In this document: positions 39,948 through 52,011 of the stretch, in pieces
How the letters are laid out: each line of letters starts with the position of its first letter
How positions within the stretch are numbered: position 1 is the first letter of the stretch
NCBI RefSeq assembly: GCF_030385785.1
Contig: NZ_JAUEDK010000007.1
Span: 62,001 to 126,000, forward strand
Origin: Crenobacter oryzisoli
GTDB lineage: Bacteria; Pseudomonadota; Gammaproteobacteria; Burkholderiales; Chromobacteriaceae
Length of the DNA: 64,000 nucleotides
Direction of reading: 5' to 3'
Program-made: the position numbers and the translations under genes
The notes under the pieces: model-generated
What the model was told of the DNA's origin: nothing
The model's input: the letters and a program-made list of their open reading frames with translations, nothing else
Database searches by the model: none

Positions 39948-40385
39948 ATGCGCAGGATCGCCGGAATCGCCGTGCTGTTCGGAGGGCTGCTGCTTGGCAC
40001 CACCGCCTCCGCTGCCGCCGTATCCGATTGCCGCAACGCCATCGCGCCGCAACGCTGCGAAATCGCCCGCCAGGGCATGCTGTCCTGTTCCGATCTGCCG
40101 CCGGAACAGCAACGTGCCTGCCAACAGGAATACACCCCCCCGCTCAATTGCCGCCGTTCCCGCGACAGCCGCCGCTGCGACAGCCTGGTCGCCGCACAGC
40201 AGAGCTGCGACCGCTTCAGCGGCGCCGAGCGGCGCCAGTGCATCCGTGCCCGGCTCACTCCCCCTGACTGTTCGCGCGCCGCCGATCAGGCGCGCTGCCG
40301 CCGTCAGGTCGAGGCCGACAACGCCTGCGCCGAGAGCTTCGGCAACGAGCGTCGCCGCTGCGTGAAGGGCCGCTACGGCTATTGA
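39948..40385 (+). CDS. Secreted cysteine-repeat protein, 145 aa, three CX8CX9CX10C units
   Basis: No family recognised. The start ATG at 39948 follows GGGGAG. A signal peptide ends near TASA (residue 22). The mature protein has exactly 12 cysteines in three 40-residue units, C-X8-C-X9-C-X10-C joined by X9 linkers, without a single spacing exception; the rest is Arg/Gln/Ala-rich and helix-forming. This predicts stacked disulfide-stapled helical hairpins in the periplasm or outside the cell. It has no membrane segment beyond the signal. It is the third of three small exported proteins in a row. Confidence 0.8.
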   Translation: MRRIAGIAVLFGGLLLGTTASAAAVSDCRNAIAPQRCEIARQGMLSCSDLPPEQQRACQQEYTPPLNCRRSRDSRRCDSLVAAQQSCDRFSGAERRQCIRARLTPPDCSRAADQARCRRQVEADNACAESFGNERRRCVKGRYGY

Positions 40386-40498
40386 GCCAGCCTGGTTCCG
40401 CCCCCAAGAGTCTGGTTGGAGTCTGCCGCGTGCGGTTTTCAAGGAAGATATCGGCACGCTAGGCGCGGGAGCCCCGGTCAGGGCCGCACAGCAAGAGG

Positions 40499-41068
40499 CT
40501 ATTCCCTGCACCACCATGCCAGCAGCGCCGCCAGACACTCCGGCCAGCGCTGCAGGCGGTGGTCGTCGCCGTTGAACACCGTCTGGCGGCAGCCGGCGAA
40601 ATGCAACGCCGCCTCGCGCCAGTTCAGCGTCTCGTCGGCGCTGCCGAGCACCAGCCAGTAACGCCGCGGGTCGGGCCGGGCGATGTAGGCGGCCTTCAGT
40701 TCGGCCAGGTGCTGGGTGGTCAGCGTGTAATCCTCGCCAGTGTATGGATTGTGCTGCGGGCCGAGGTGGTCGGTGAGCAACGCGAACGGCCGCACCGCCG
40801 GGTTGATCAGCACCGCGCGCCGGTCGTAGCGTTCGGCCAAGTAGGTCGCGTAATAGCCGCCCAGCGAGCTACCGATCAGCAGCGTGTCGGGCGGCAGGCG
40901 GTCGATCAGCGTGCCGGCGAGCGCGAGAGCGGCGGCCGGCGCATACGGCAGCGTCGGGCAGTGGAACGCGATCTCGGGAGCGTGGACCGCGAGCCAGGCG
41001 GCGGTTTCGCGCGCCTTGGCCGATTGCGAGCTGGAATTGAAACCGTGCAGGTAGAGGACGGCGGGCAT
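40499..41068 (-). CDS. yqiA: YqiA/YcfP-family alpha/beta-hydrolase
   Basis: 189-aa esterase-type protein. YLHGFNSSSQSAKA forms the oxyanion region and the nucleophile elbow is LIGSSLGGYYATYLAER (Ser near residue 70). The C-terminal GDDHRLQRWPE supplies the His. The family has acyl-CoA or palmitoyl esterase activity in E. coli, with an unclear physiological role. The ATG at 41068 follows GGAG; an upstream in-frame extension to 41149 has no homology. Confidence 0.88.
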   Translation of the reverse strand: MPAVLYLHGFNSSSQSAKARETAAWLAVHAPEIAFHCPTLPYAPAAALALAGTLIDRLPPDTLLIGSSLGGYYATYLAERYDRRAVLINPAVRPFALLTDHLGPQHNPYTGEDYTLTTQHLAELKAAYIARPDPRRYWLVLGSADETLNWREAALHFAGCRQTVFNGDDHRLQRWPECLAALLAWWCRE

Positions 41069-41215
41069 CGGATGCTCCGGTGGCTGGGCTTGGCCGAAGC
41101 GTAGCCCGCAGCGGCGGCGCTGCCAAGACGGCAGCGCCGGACCCGGCAATGAGGGACCGGTCGGGCTCGGCGCAGTCCGCAGGCACTTCCCCTTACCTGC
41201 GGCCTTGCCGTGCGC

Positions 41216-41992
41216 TTAGCGGTTACCCTGCCACTGGTAGCGGCGGAAGATGGTCTTGATCTCGCCGGTGCGCTTCAGGTCGGCGATCGCCTGATTGAGC
41301 TGCGCAACCGACCAGGCCGATTTCGGCGCCACCGCGCACATCGTCGGCAGCATCGTCAGCGTCATCGGGTGCATCTTCACCTGCCGCGCCTCCTTCGGGT
41401 GGCTTTGCGCCCACGAGGCCAGCTCCAGCTCCGAGTTGATCACCACGTCGGTGACCCCGACCAGCAGCGACTTCATCTGCAGGTCGGCGCGGGTATCGCT
41501 GACCTTGGTGGCCTGGCGGCTATGCCACAGCGGCTCGACGCTGGCGTACGAGTAGCCGAGGATGGTGCCGACCCGGTGGCCGGCCAGCTGGTCGACGCGC
41601 TGGATGTTGGGCATGTCGGTCTTGCTGACGATGCGCTCGATCTGCGGGTAGATCTCGTTGGTCCAGCCGAGCTTGTCCGGGCTGCGATACCAGGCCGGGT
41701 TGGCGTTGCACACCACGTCGACGCGACTTTGCTCGATGCTGCTGTCGATCCGCTTGCGCGATAGCACCTGGTAGCGCGCCTGGGTGCCGAGCGCGCGCGC
41801 CAGCGAGTCGCCGATTTCCTTCGACAGCCCGCCTACTAGTCCCGGCTCGTCGCCGCCGGACAGTTTGACAATGGCCGGGCCATCCGACTCCGCGACTCCG
41901 ATGGTCAGTGCAGGCGGCTCGGCAGCATGAACCTGGGAGCAGGCCCACAATCCCCCCAATAGCACCGGTAGTGCCTTATGAATCAACCGCAT
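41216..41992 (-). CDS. Orphan periplasmic solute-binding protein (SBP family 3)
   Basis: 258 aa with a signal peptide ending VHA (about residue 23). The mature chain has the bilobed family-3 pattern (TIGVAESDGPAIV; GLVGGLSKEIGDSLARAL; YQVLSRKRIDSSIEQSRVDV; LAGHRVGTILGYSYASVEPL). Such proteins usually feed amino acids to an ABC permease, but no permease or ATPase gene lies nearby, so it may serve a remote transporter or be a sensor. Start at 41992 chosen for the signal peptide. It is divergent from metH. Confidence 0.85.
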   Translation of the reverse strand: MRLIHKALPVLLGGLWACSQVHAAEPPALTIGVAESDGPAIVKLSGGDEPGLVGGLSKEIGDSLARALGTQARYQVLSRKRIDSSIEQSRVDVVCNANPAWYRSPDKLGWTNEIYPQIERIVSKTDMPNIQRVDQLAGHRVGTILGYSYASVEPLWHSRQATKVSDTRADLQMKSLLVGVTDVVINSELELASWAQSHPKEARQVKMHPMTLTMLPTMCAVAPKSAWSVAQLNQAIADLKRTGEIKTIFRRYQWQGNR

Positions 41993-42108
41993 ATCTTTGT
42001 GCCTTGTTGTTATTAACGGTGCCGGGTGAGGCGATGGCGACATGGTAAGATGCCTGCAACACACGGCGCTATGCCGTACATATCTAGCCGTTACTTGCCC
42101 ATATTGCC

Positions 42109-45831
<3,723 letters not shown>

Positions 45832-45851
45832 GCGTCGATGACAAACCCCTC

Positions 45852-45914
45852 CCTGCGTTGTTGCGCTGCCCTGCCGTACTACTTGTACTGTCTGCGGCAG
45901 CGCGTCTAGCCAGG
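45852..45914 (+). repeat. 3'-UTR hairpin family, copy R3 (after metH)
   Basis: Outer stem CCTG/CAGG, inner stem GCGCTGCC/GGCAGCGC, apical GTAC-TACTT-GTAC. It starts 20 nt after the metH stop. The core CTGCCGTACTACTTGTACTG is close to the core I remember from neisserial Correia repeats (CCGTACTATTTGTACTGTC). Confidence 0.78.
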
Positions 45915-45970
45915 ATCGCTTCGCTGGGATTTGTCGGCGACGCCAAGCCCCACGCTGGCCAAATCCGTCC

Positions 45971-45995
45971 AAGCCACCCTTCGGGGTGGCTTTTT
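45971..45995 (+). terminator. Intrinsic terminator of metH
   Basis: AAGCCACCC/GGGTGGCTT stem with a short TTCG-type loop and TTTTT. It is some 60 nt beyond R3, showing that R3 is not itself the terminator. Confidence 0.88.
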
Positions 45996-46108
45996 GCTGC
46001 GTTCGTCGGCGCGGCGGCGCCATCGTTCCTGTCGGCCGGCTGGGCGGCGCCTAACATGGAAGGGTAAGGCTCCCCGCCGGGGCGCCGGCTAACCCGAGGA
46101 GAAGGCCC

Positions 46109-46327
46109 ATGTTTCCCGAATACAGCGAGCTGATCGCTCGCCTGCGCCAGGAAGACCCGCAATTTGGCCAATTGTTTGATCAGCACTGTGCGCTCGACGA
46201 GCGCATTCGCAACATGGAGGAGCGCATCGAGCTGGCCAGCTCGATGGAGATCGAGGTGTTGAAGAAGGAAAAGCTGCACCTTAAGGACATGCTTTACTTC
46301 CGGCTGAAAAGCGTCGCCCCGCACTGA
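46109..46327 (+). CDS. YdcH family (DUF465) small coiled-coil protein
   Basis: 72-aa helical protein of the DUF465 family (LIARLRQEDPQFGQLFDQH; LDERIRNMEERIELA; EVLKKEKLHLKDML). Two helices fold back as a coiled-coil hairpin; function unknown. The ATG follows GAGGAGAAGG. It is monocistronic. A MITE has inserted 71 nt after the stop codon. Confidence 0.9.
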   Translation: MFPEYSELIARLRQEDPQFGQLFDQHCALDERIRNMEERIELASSMEIEVLKKEKLHLKDMLYFRLKSVAPH

Positions 46328-46398
46328 TGAGTTGTCGGCGGCGTTGATTGTGGAGGTCCGGCACGACCTGCCCTTGCCCTGAAGGCAGAGCCGAGGGG

Positions 46399-46520
46399 TA
46401 ATGCCGTTCACTTAAGGAAAAAGCACCGCCCACCAAGGTGGAAAAACGGTGCTTTTTTGTTACTTCCAAGCGTTCTTCGAAGCTAAAATCCGGACTGAAC
46501 GGCTTAAGTGAACGGCATTA
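46399..46520 (-). mobile_element. 122-bp MITE, copy B
   Basis: Reverse complement of copy A with no differences over 122 bp. It is flanked by the 11-bp duplication GAGCCGAGGGG. The target resembles the copy A target (both contain CCGAGGGG). The internal terminator hairpin is at about 46416-46458. Confidence 0.92.
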
Positions 46521-46687
46521 GAGCCGAGGGGGCCGTTTGCTATGCCCACCTCCTGCTCGGGTAGCGTCTTGCCGGCGCTGCCGGTGCGGCTGCTCGAACG
46601 GTTGCCGTTGGCTCAACACGTAGGATGGGTGGAGACGCTGGTGTCGTCCCCCTCTTGTTGTTTGGCCAAGGTGAGTGGGAATTGCTG

Positions 46688-47415
46688 CCTTGTCGGTCTC
46701 GCCCGACCGGCGAGTTCCTTTTAGCTACGCAGCAACTTCGTTGTCTTGCTTCGCCAAGAAAAGGAACCAAAAGAAGGCGACCCCCGCGACGACGGCCCGC
46801 TATGCGGGTGGCCCTGCGGGCGCCACGGCCAACGGGAGGCTGCGCAACTCGCACCGACTGCGTCGGTACTCGGACAGTGCTCGCGACTACCCCCGTTGGC
46901 CGCACCGTCCTCGGCGGCGGCGAAGGGGATGGAGGTGGTTGTTTGCAACTGACGTGAAGGGGCTCGGTTTACCCCGTGGCCTTGCGGCGTGATGGCTGCG
47001 TTTTCTGGTCTCTGTGGATAAAGTTCAGGTTGGCGACTTTGCTGTGGATAAGCGAAGGTTGGCTGAACAGGATGGCTGCAACTTCGATTAAGTGTCCGGT
47101 TGGTGAAAGCGTCGTTGTTCGGCAAACGTTAAGTGCGCATAGAGTATGCCGCGACGTTTTCCTTACGTTGTCCCAACCGCTGCAGTCGACTTGCTCACCC
47201 CCCTTCTGCGCTGCCGAGCGATCGTCAAGCGGCCAGGTCTTAAGCCGCCGCTTGTTTGAGCACCGCGATGTTAGCGCGGGGCGAGTTCGGCGGCGCCTGG
47301 CCGCTTGGCAGGCGCGAGGGAAGCCGAAGGCCCGCGCGGTGGGGTCGTCTCTCTTTGGGTACTTTCTTTGACGAAGCAAAGAAAGTACCTCGCCGGTCGG
47401 GCGAGACCGACAAGG
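46688..47415. repeat. Large inverted-repeat intergenic element, copy 2 (728 bp)
   Basis: Bounded by perfect 27-bp terminal inverted repeats (46688-46714 beginning CCTTGTCGGTCTCGCC; 47389-47415 its exact reverse complement). Subterminal hairpins: left 46714-46767, with a 22-nt insertion that is itself hairpin-like, and right 47358-47389 (13-bp perfect stem, loop ACGAAG). The middle has two perfect DnaA-box 9-mers (47013-47021 and 47043-47051). It is homologous to copy 1 at 20481 in both halves. No ORF with a ribosome site or homology, no transposase. Confidence 0.8.
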
Positions 47416-47499
47416 CAACGGGGCCCCGCAATGTTGGCCGCAGGGACGGACGGCTTAATGCAAGCGCTGAGCAACCTTGGGCTGACCCCTACCCCCAAT

Positions 47500-47525
47500 A
47501 AAAAAAGCCGCCCTCGCGGACGGCT
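47500..47525 (-). terminator. Intrinsic terminator of the amino-acid racemase gene
   Basis: On the minus strand AGCCGTCC...GGGCGGCT forms a stem followed by TTTTTTT. Confidence 0.87.
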
Positions 47526-47577
47526 TCCACTCCCCTCTTCCGGGCCTCCTTCACCCGGCCGGCTGAACCGGGAGCCC

Positions 47578-48804
47578 TCAGTTCTTCAGGATCTTCGGAT
47601 TCGAGTTGCCCCACACCGTGTACAAGTCGGCCAGCAGTGCGCCGTTGATGTTCTCAACCTCGTCCTGGGTGATCTCGGCCTTGCCCTGCTTGCCGAACAG
47701 CACCACCTCGTCGCCGGCCTTCACGCCCGGCACGTCGGTCACGTCGACCATCAGCGTGTTCATCGACACCTTGCCCACCACCGGCACGCGCTGGCCGTCG
47801 ATCAGCACGAAGCCCTTGTTGGTGAACACGCGGCGGTAGCCGTCCGAATAGCCGACCGGGATGTTCGCGAGCTTCGAATCGCGCTTCAGTGTGAAGGTGC
47901 GGTCATAGCCGACGGTGTTGCCGGCCGGGTAGCTGTTCACCGTCGCGACGCGCGACTTGAACTGCATCACGCGCTGGTACTCGGTGCGCGACGGCACGGT
48001 GTCGCCGAACAGCGCGCCGCCCGGGCGCACCATGTCCAGGCGTGCTTCCGGCACTTCCAGTGTCGCGAACGAGTTGGCGCAGTGCACCGTCACCTTCTTG
48101 CGGTCGAGCTTGCTGTGGGCGAACAGCCAGTCCACGTCCTGGTTGAACACCGCCAGGCCCTTCTTGACGTCGTCCTTGTCCTCGACCGGGAAGTGCGTCA
48201 TCACGCCGACCACCTTCAGACCGCGCTGCTCGGTCATCGCGACCGCGTCCTGTTTGCCCTGCTCGGTGGCCATGTCCACGCCATTGCGGCTCATGCCCGC
48301 CGAGTTCAGCGCCAGGTGTACTTTCAGCGTGCGGCCGTGGCGGCGTGCCAGCTCCCCGGCTTCGCGGGCCAGTTCGGCGTTGCCCATCAGCTCTTCCATG
48401 TTGTACTTCAGCGCGGCGTTGATCTCCTGCAGCGTGGCGGTGCGCACCCGCACCAGTCGGCCCTTGAAGCCGCTGGCGCGCACCACGCGCGCCTCCTCAT
48501 TGCTGGCGATGCCCACGCACGGCACACCGGTCTTGATGATGGTCGGCATCAGCAGGCCGATGCCGTGGCCGTACGCGTCGGCCTTCAGGATCGCGCAGAT
48601 CTGCGACTTGCCGCCCAGCTCCTTCTGCAGCGTGCGGATATTGTGCTCGAATGCGGCACGGTCGATCTCCACCCAGGCGTTGCTGGCGGCGACGCTGACG
48701 GCGGCCTTGCCGTTGCTGGTGGTGAGCGGCGGTGCGGCCTGCACCTGGCCATTCAGGAACGCCAGGCCCAGGGCCAGCGACAACACGGTACGGGTCATTT
48801 TCAT
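47578..48804 (-). CDS. bsr: Periplasmic broad-spectrum amino-acid racemase (BsrV/Alr-like)
   Basis: PLP-dependent racemase of 408 aa related to alanine racemase, but with a cleavable signal peptide (MKMTRTVLSLALGLAFLNG, cleaved after VQA). This is the hallmark of Bsr enzymes that make non-canonical D-amino acids in the periplasm for cell-wall remodelling. PLP-Lys is in CAILKADAYGHGIG; the catalytic Tyr is in NTVGYDRTFTL; KVSMNTLMVDVTDV is the C-terminal signature. The ATG at 48804 follows GGAGAG. It ends at a strong terminator and is not beside cell-wall genes. Confidence 0.9.
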   Translation of the reverse strand: MKMTRTVLSLALGLAFLNGQVQAAPPLTTSNGKAAVSVAASNAWVEIDRAAFEHNIRTLQKELGGKSQICAILKADAYGHGIGLLMPTIIKTGVPCVGIASNEEARVVRASGFKGRLVRVRTATLQEINAALKYNMEELMGNAELAREAGELARRHGRTLKVHLALNSAGMSRNGVDMATEQGKQDAVAMTEQRGLKVVGVMTHFPVEDKDDVKKGLAVFNQDVDWLFAHSKLDRKKVTVHCANSFATLEVPEARLDMVRPGGALFGDTVPSRTEYQRVMQFKSRVATVNSYPAGNTVGYDRTFTLKRDSKLANIPVGYSDGYRRVFTNKGFVLIDGQRVPVVGKVSMNTLMVDVTDVPGVKAGDEVVLFGKQGKAEITQDEVENINGALLADLYTVWGNSNPKILKN

Positions 48805-49020
48805 GGTCGTTGCTCTCTCCACGGGGCCGTGGCCGGCCCCTGCTTGTTATGAACGGCAGCGGGCCGATGTATGGAAAGTCATGCCATACAAATCGGTTTT
48901 GCTGCTAGGAGATGCTATGGCCATGGTTGCGGCGCGTCATTTGTTATCGCGACAAAAATATTCAATTTTCAACTTTTTGCTTCGCAAAAAAACGCTATTG
49001 GGATAGATAAGGGAGCTGGC
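48805..49020. other. Intergenic region upstream of the racemase gene
   Basis: AT-rich for this genome around 48930-49000, including a small hairpin TTTTTGC-TTCG-CAAAAA near 48974-48990. It probably contains the racemase promoter. The only coding candidate is the 29-codon frame at 48917. Confidence 0.35.
48917..49006 (+). CDS. Possible 29-aa basic peptide
   Basis: An ATG at 48917 preceded by AGGAG at 7 nt opens 29 codons (MAMVAARHLLSRQKYSIFNF, then LLRKKTLLG). The peptide is basic and amphipathic. A bidirectional terminator follows at 49026. There is no homology evidence; it could be chance. Confidence 0.25.
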   Translation: MAMVAARHLLSRQKYSIFNFLLRKKTLLG

Positions 49021-49025
49021 AATGA

Positions 49026-49051
49026 GAAAGGCAGCCTGATGGCTGCCTTTC
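49026..49051. terminator. Terminator between the racemase upstream region and the NSNGL-repeat gene
   Basis: Perfect 11-bp stem GAAAGGCAGCC/GGCTGCCTTTC with a TGAT loop. It serves the minus-strand gene ending at 49070. Confidence 0.75.
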
Positions 49052-49069
49052 TTCTGGCCGGGACGCAGA

Positions 49070-49645
49070 TCAGTTCTGCGTGGGCTGTTTCGGCGCTGGG
49101 TTAGTGCTGGGTGACTGGCCCGCTACGTCATTCTTCGTGGCGTTCAGGCTGTGCCGGTCGGCGGCACGCTCTTGCCCCTTGTCGTGATCCGCCGCCCTCA
49201 GCCCATTCGAGTTCAGCGCGCCCTTGTTGCTGACGTGCGCCAGGTTATGCGCTTTGTCGCTCTTCAAGTCGTGCCGGTCAGCGGCACGCTCTTGCCCTTC
49301 GTCGCGATCCGCCGCCTTCAGCCCATTCGAGTTCAGCGTCTTCTTGCTGCCGATGTGCGTCTTGCTGTGGTGATGGGTTTTGCCGCTCTTCGAGCTGTGC
49401 CGATCAGCGGCCCGCTCGCGTCCCTTGTCGCGGTCCGTCGCATTCAGCCCGTTCGAGTTCCGCACGCTTTTGCTGCTGACAGGTGCAGCGGCGTTGCCGC
49501 TGGCATGGTTCGCGCTATGCGCGCTGCCATCATGTCCGCCGCCATGGCCGCCACCGCTACCATGACCATTGCCGCCGGCGAAGGCGAGGCTGCCCGCCCC
49601 AAAGAGGGCCACTGCCGCCACTACGGCCAGAGTCTTGCTCGACAT
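49070..49645 (-). CDS. Secreted repeat protein with three NSNGLxAxDxDxGxERAADRH units, 191 aa
   Basis: The signal peptide (about 1-23, ending LAFA) is fixed by the ATG at 49645 after GGGAGAA. After it comes a Gly/His-rich stretch (GGNGHGSGGGHGGGHDGS), then three repeats at residues 63-83, 105-125 and 145-165, each close to NSNGLKAADRDEGQERAADR, separated by Ser/Lys/His linkers. Asp/Asn-rich repeats with nearby His clusters suggest metal binding (inference). Similar Asn-Gly/Asp repeats occur in small exported proteins of other proteobacteria, function unknown. Confidence 0.8.
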   Translation of the reverse strand: MSSKTLAVVAAVALFGAGSLAFAGGNGHGSGGGHGGGHDGSAHSANHASGNAAAPVSSKSVRNSNGLNATDRDKGRERAADRHSSKSGKTHHHSKTHIGSKKTLNSNGLKAADRDEGQERAADRHDLKSDKAHNLAHVSNKGALNSNGLRAADHDKGQERAADRHSLNATKNDVAGQSPSTNPAPKQPTQN

Positions 49646-49893
49646 GTTTGTTCTCCCGTTATCGTTGCCGGATTGCTGATGCCTTGTGCACCGCATGTAA
49701 ATGCACGGTTAGCATATGTAAAGTTGGCGGCAAGGACTGTTAAGGAGTGTTAACAATTGATAAGGCGGGGGCGGTGCGGAAGCCGGGGAGCGGACTGGGT
49801 TGGTGTGACTGGTGTGGAATGGGCCAGCTGTACCCCGCGTCGGCGGCGGGGTCACAGGTTGTCTTGGCGACGGCTACTGTAGGGTTACTCGGT

Positions 49894-50112
49894 TCATTTC
49901 ATCGCGTTCCACTTCAGGATCGCTTCCTTCTTGTTGTCGGTCTGCGGGCCGATCGCGGTGCAGTTGCCGTAGCCCAGGTAGCCGCTGCACTGCACCCAGA
50001 AGCGGTGCGAGCCGGAGCGGCCCAGTTCCGCGGGAGCGCCGCACTTCGGGCAGGGTTTCGGGGTGAGCGGCGTCGGGTTGTTCATGGCGGGTTTGAAGTC
50101 TTTGGTCATCAT
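49894..50112 (-). CDS. Lar-like zinc-ribbon protein, 72 aa
   Basis: PCPKCGAPAELG and VQCSGYLGYGNCTAIGPQ hold four cysteines of a zinc ribbon, and the C-terminal EAILKWNAMK matches the Lar (restriction-alleviation) family ending. In phages Lar-type proteins modulate type I restriction, but chromosomal homologues are uncharacterised. Two tandem ATGs at the start and an internal ATG at 50085 all lack a ribosome site, so the exact N-terminus is uncertain. Confidence 0.65.
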   Translation of the reverse strand: MMTKDFKPAMNNPTPLTPKPCPKCGAPAELGRSGSHRFWVQCSGYLGYGNCTAIGPQTDNKKEAILKWNAMK

Positions 50113-50359
50113 GTGTTCATGATACGGCGCGGGACGCGCCGCTCCTAGCCTATCGCGACCAGTACGACCGGGGGCGCAGTTACCGGCGCCGCGGCGAGGA
50201 GCCGGGTTCGCCGTGGGCTGAACGGGTGCTGGCTTGAAAACGCACGGCCGGCTGCCCGATGGCGCCGTCCTGTCGTTGCGGGCATGTCGGACTCGGCTAT
50301 GCTTCAGGAATATTTGTGCGCTGCGTCAGGTGCCGCACCACTTATCAAGGAGTGTTCCG
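50113..50359. other. Intergenic region upstream of the HSL-type hydrolase
   Basis: No gene or terminator seen. An in-frame extension of the hydrolase to 50234 is rejected because AAGGAG fixes the start at 50360. Confidence 0.3.
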
Positions 50360-51295
<936 letters not shown>

Positions 51296-51366
51296 CTACC
51301 GATAGCTCTTCCTTGCTTGTGGCTCGCCGGGTCGAGCCCAGCGTGCGGGCTTCCGGGCTGGCTGTG

Positions 51367-51936
51367 CTATTCGGCTGTGCCAGCCCCCGCCAATAGTACG
51401 TTCTTGGTGAATACGAGCGGCGTGCTGCCGGGGTTAAGGTAGGTGTAGCGGCAGTCGGAAGCATAGGCGATGGAGTCGCCGGCGCTGAGCTGGCGCACCT
51501 CTTCGGGCAGTTCCAGCCGCAGCGTGCCGGCCACCACGTAGACGATCTCGTGGCTGCCGGCCGGGTCGGCATCGGCGTCGTAGCGTTCGCCGGCCCCCAG
51601 CTGCCACTGCCACAACTCCACCGTCTGGCGGCCCTGGCGCACGCTCTGCAACAGCGTGCCGTGGCTGTCGCTGCGCTGCCAGACCCGCACCGGGCTGGCC
51701 GGGTCGGTGCCGGCCTCGTGCACGAGCTCGGCGAAACTTAGCCCCAGCGCGCTGGCGAGGCGATCGAGCGTGGCGAGGCTGACATTGCTCTCCCCCGCTT
51801 CGATATTGACCAGCATGCGTCGGCTGACGCCGGCGGCGGCGGCGAGCTTTTCCTGGCTCAGTCCCTTGCGCTGGCGGGCGGCGCGCAGGTTGGCCGACAC
51901 GGTGAGGATCACGGGCAAGGTGGCGGAATCGGTCAT
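51367..51936 (-). CDS. XRE-cupin transcriptional regulator
   Basis: 189 aa: an N-terminal Cro/CI helix-turn-helix (about 15-70: LRAARQRKGLSQEKLAAAAG, VSRRMLVNIEAGESNVS) and a C-terminal cupin sensor (about 110-180: HEIVYVVAGTLRLELPEE; GDSIAYASDCRYTYLNPG). Such regulators sense small metabolites and often repress a divergent exporter. The ATG at 51936 is the predicted transcription start of the promoter in the adjacent palindrome, so the mRNA may be leaderless. A GTG at 51954 lies inside the operator and is less likely. Confidence 0.88.
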   Translation of the reverse strand: MTDSATLPVILTVSANLRAARQRKGLSQEKLAAAAGVSRRMLVNIEAGESNVSLATLDRLASALGLSFAELVHEAGTDPASPVRVWQRSDSHGTLLQSVRQGRQTVELWQWQLGAGERYDADADPAGSHEIVYVVAGTLRLELPEEVRQLSAGDSIAYASDCRYTYLNPGSTPLVFTKNVLLAGAGTAE

Positions 51937-51940
51937 TTGA

Positions 51941-51980
51941 GCACTATATTGCACATTGATGAATATGTGCAGTATAGTGC
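51941..51980. promoter_or_regulatory. 40-bp inverted-repeat operator with face-to-face promoters
   Basis: Arms GCACTATATTGCACAT and ATGTGCAGTATAGTGC pair with one mismatch around an 8-nt spacer. Plus promoter: TTGCAC (51949-51954), 18 bp, TATAGT (51973-51978). Minus promoter: CTGCAC (51972-51967), 18 bp, TATAGT (51948-51943). Binding at the palindrome would block both genes. Confidence 0.8.
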
Positions 51981-52011
51981 ACCAATCCGTCTTACATTGT
52001 CGAGACTTCCC

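Noticed and set aside
41993-42108. Cobalamin riboswitch before metH
   Set aside because: The divergent region is only 116 bp and lacks a B12-box-like sequence.
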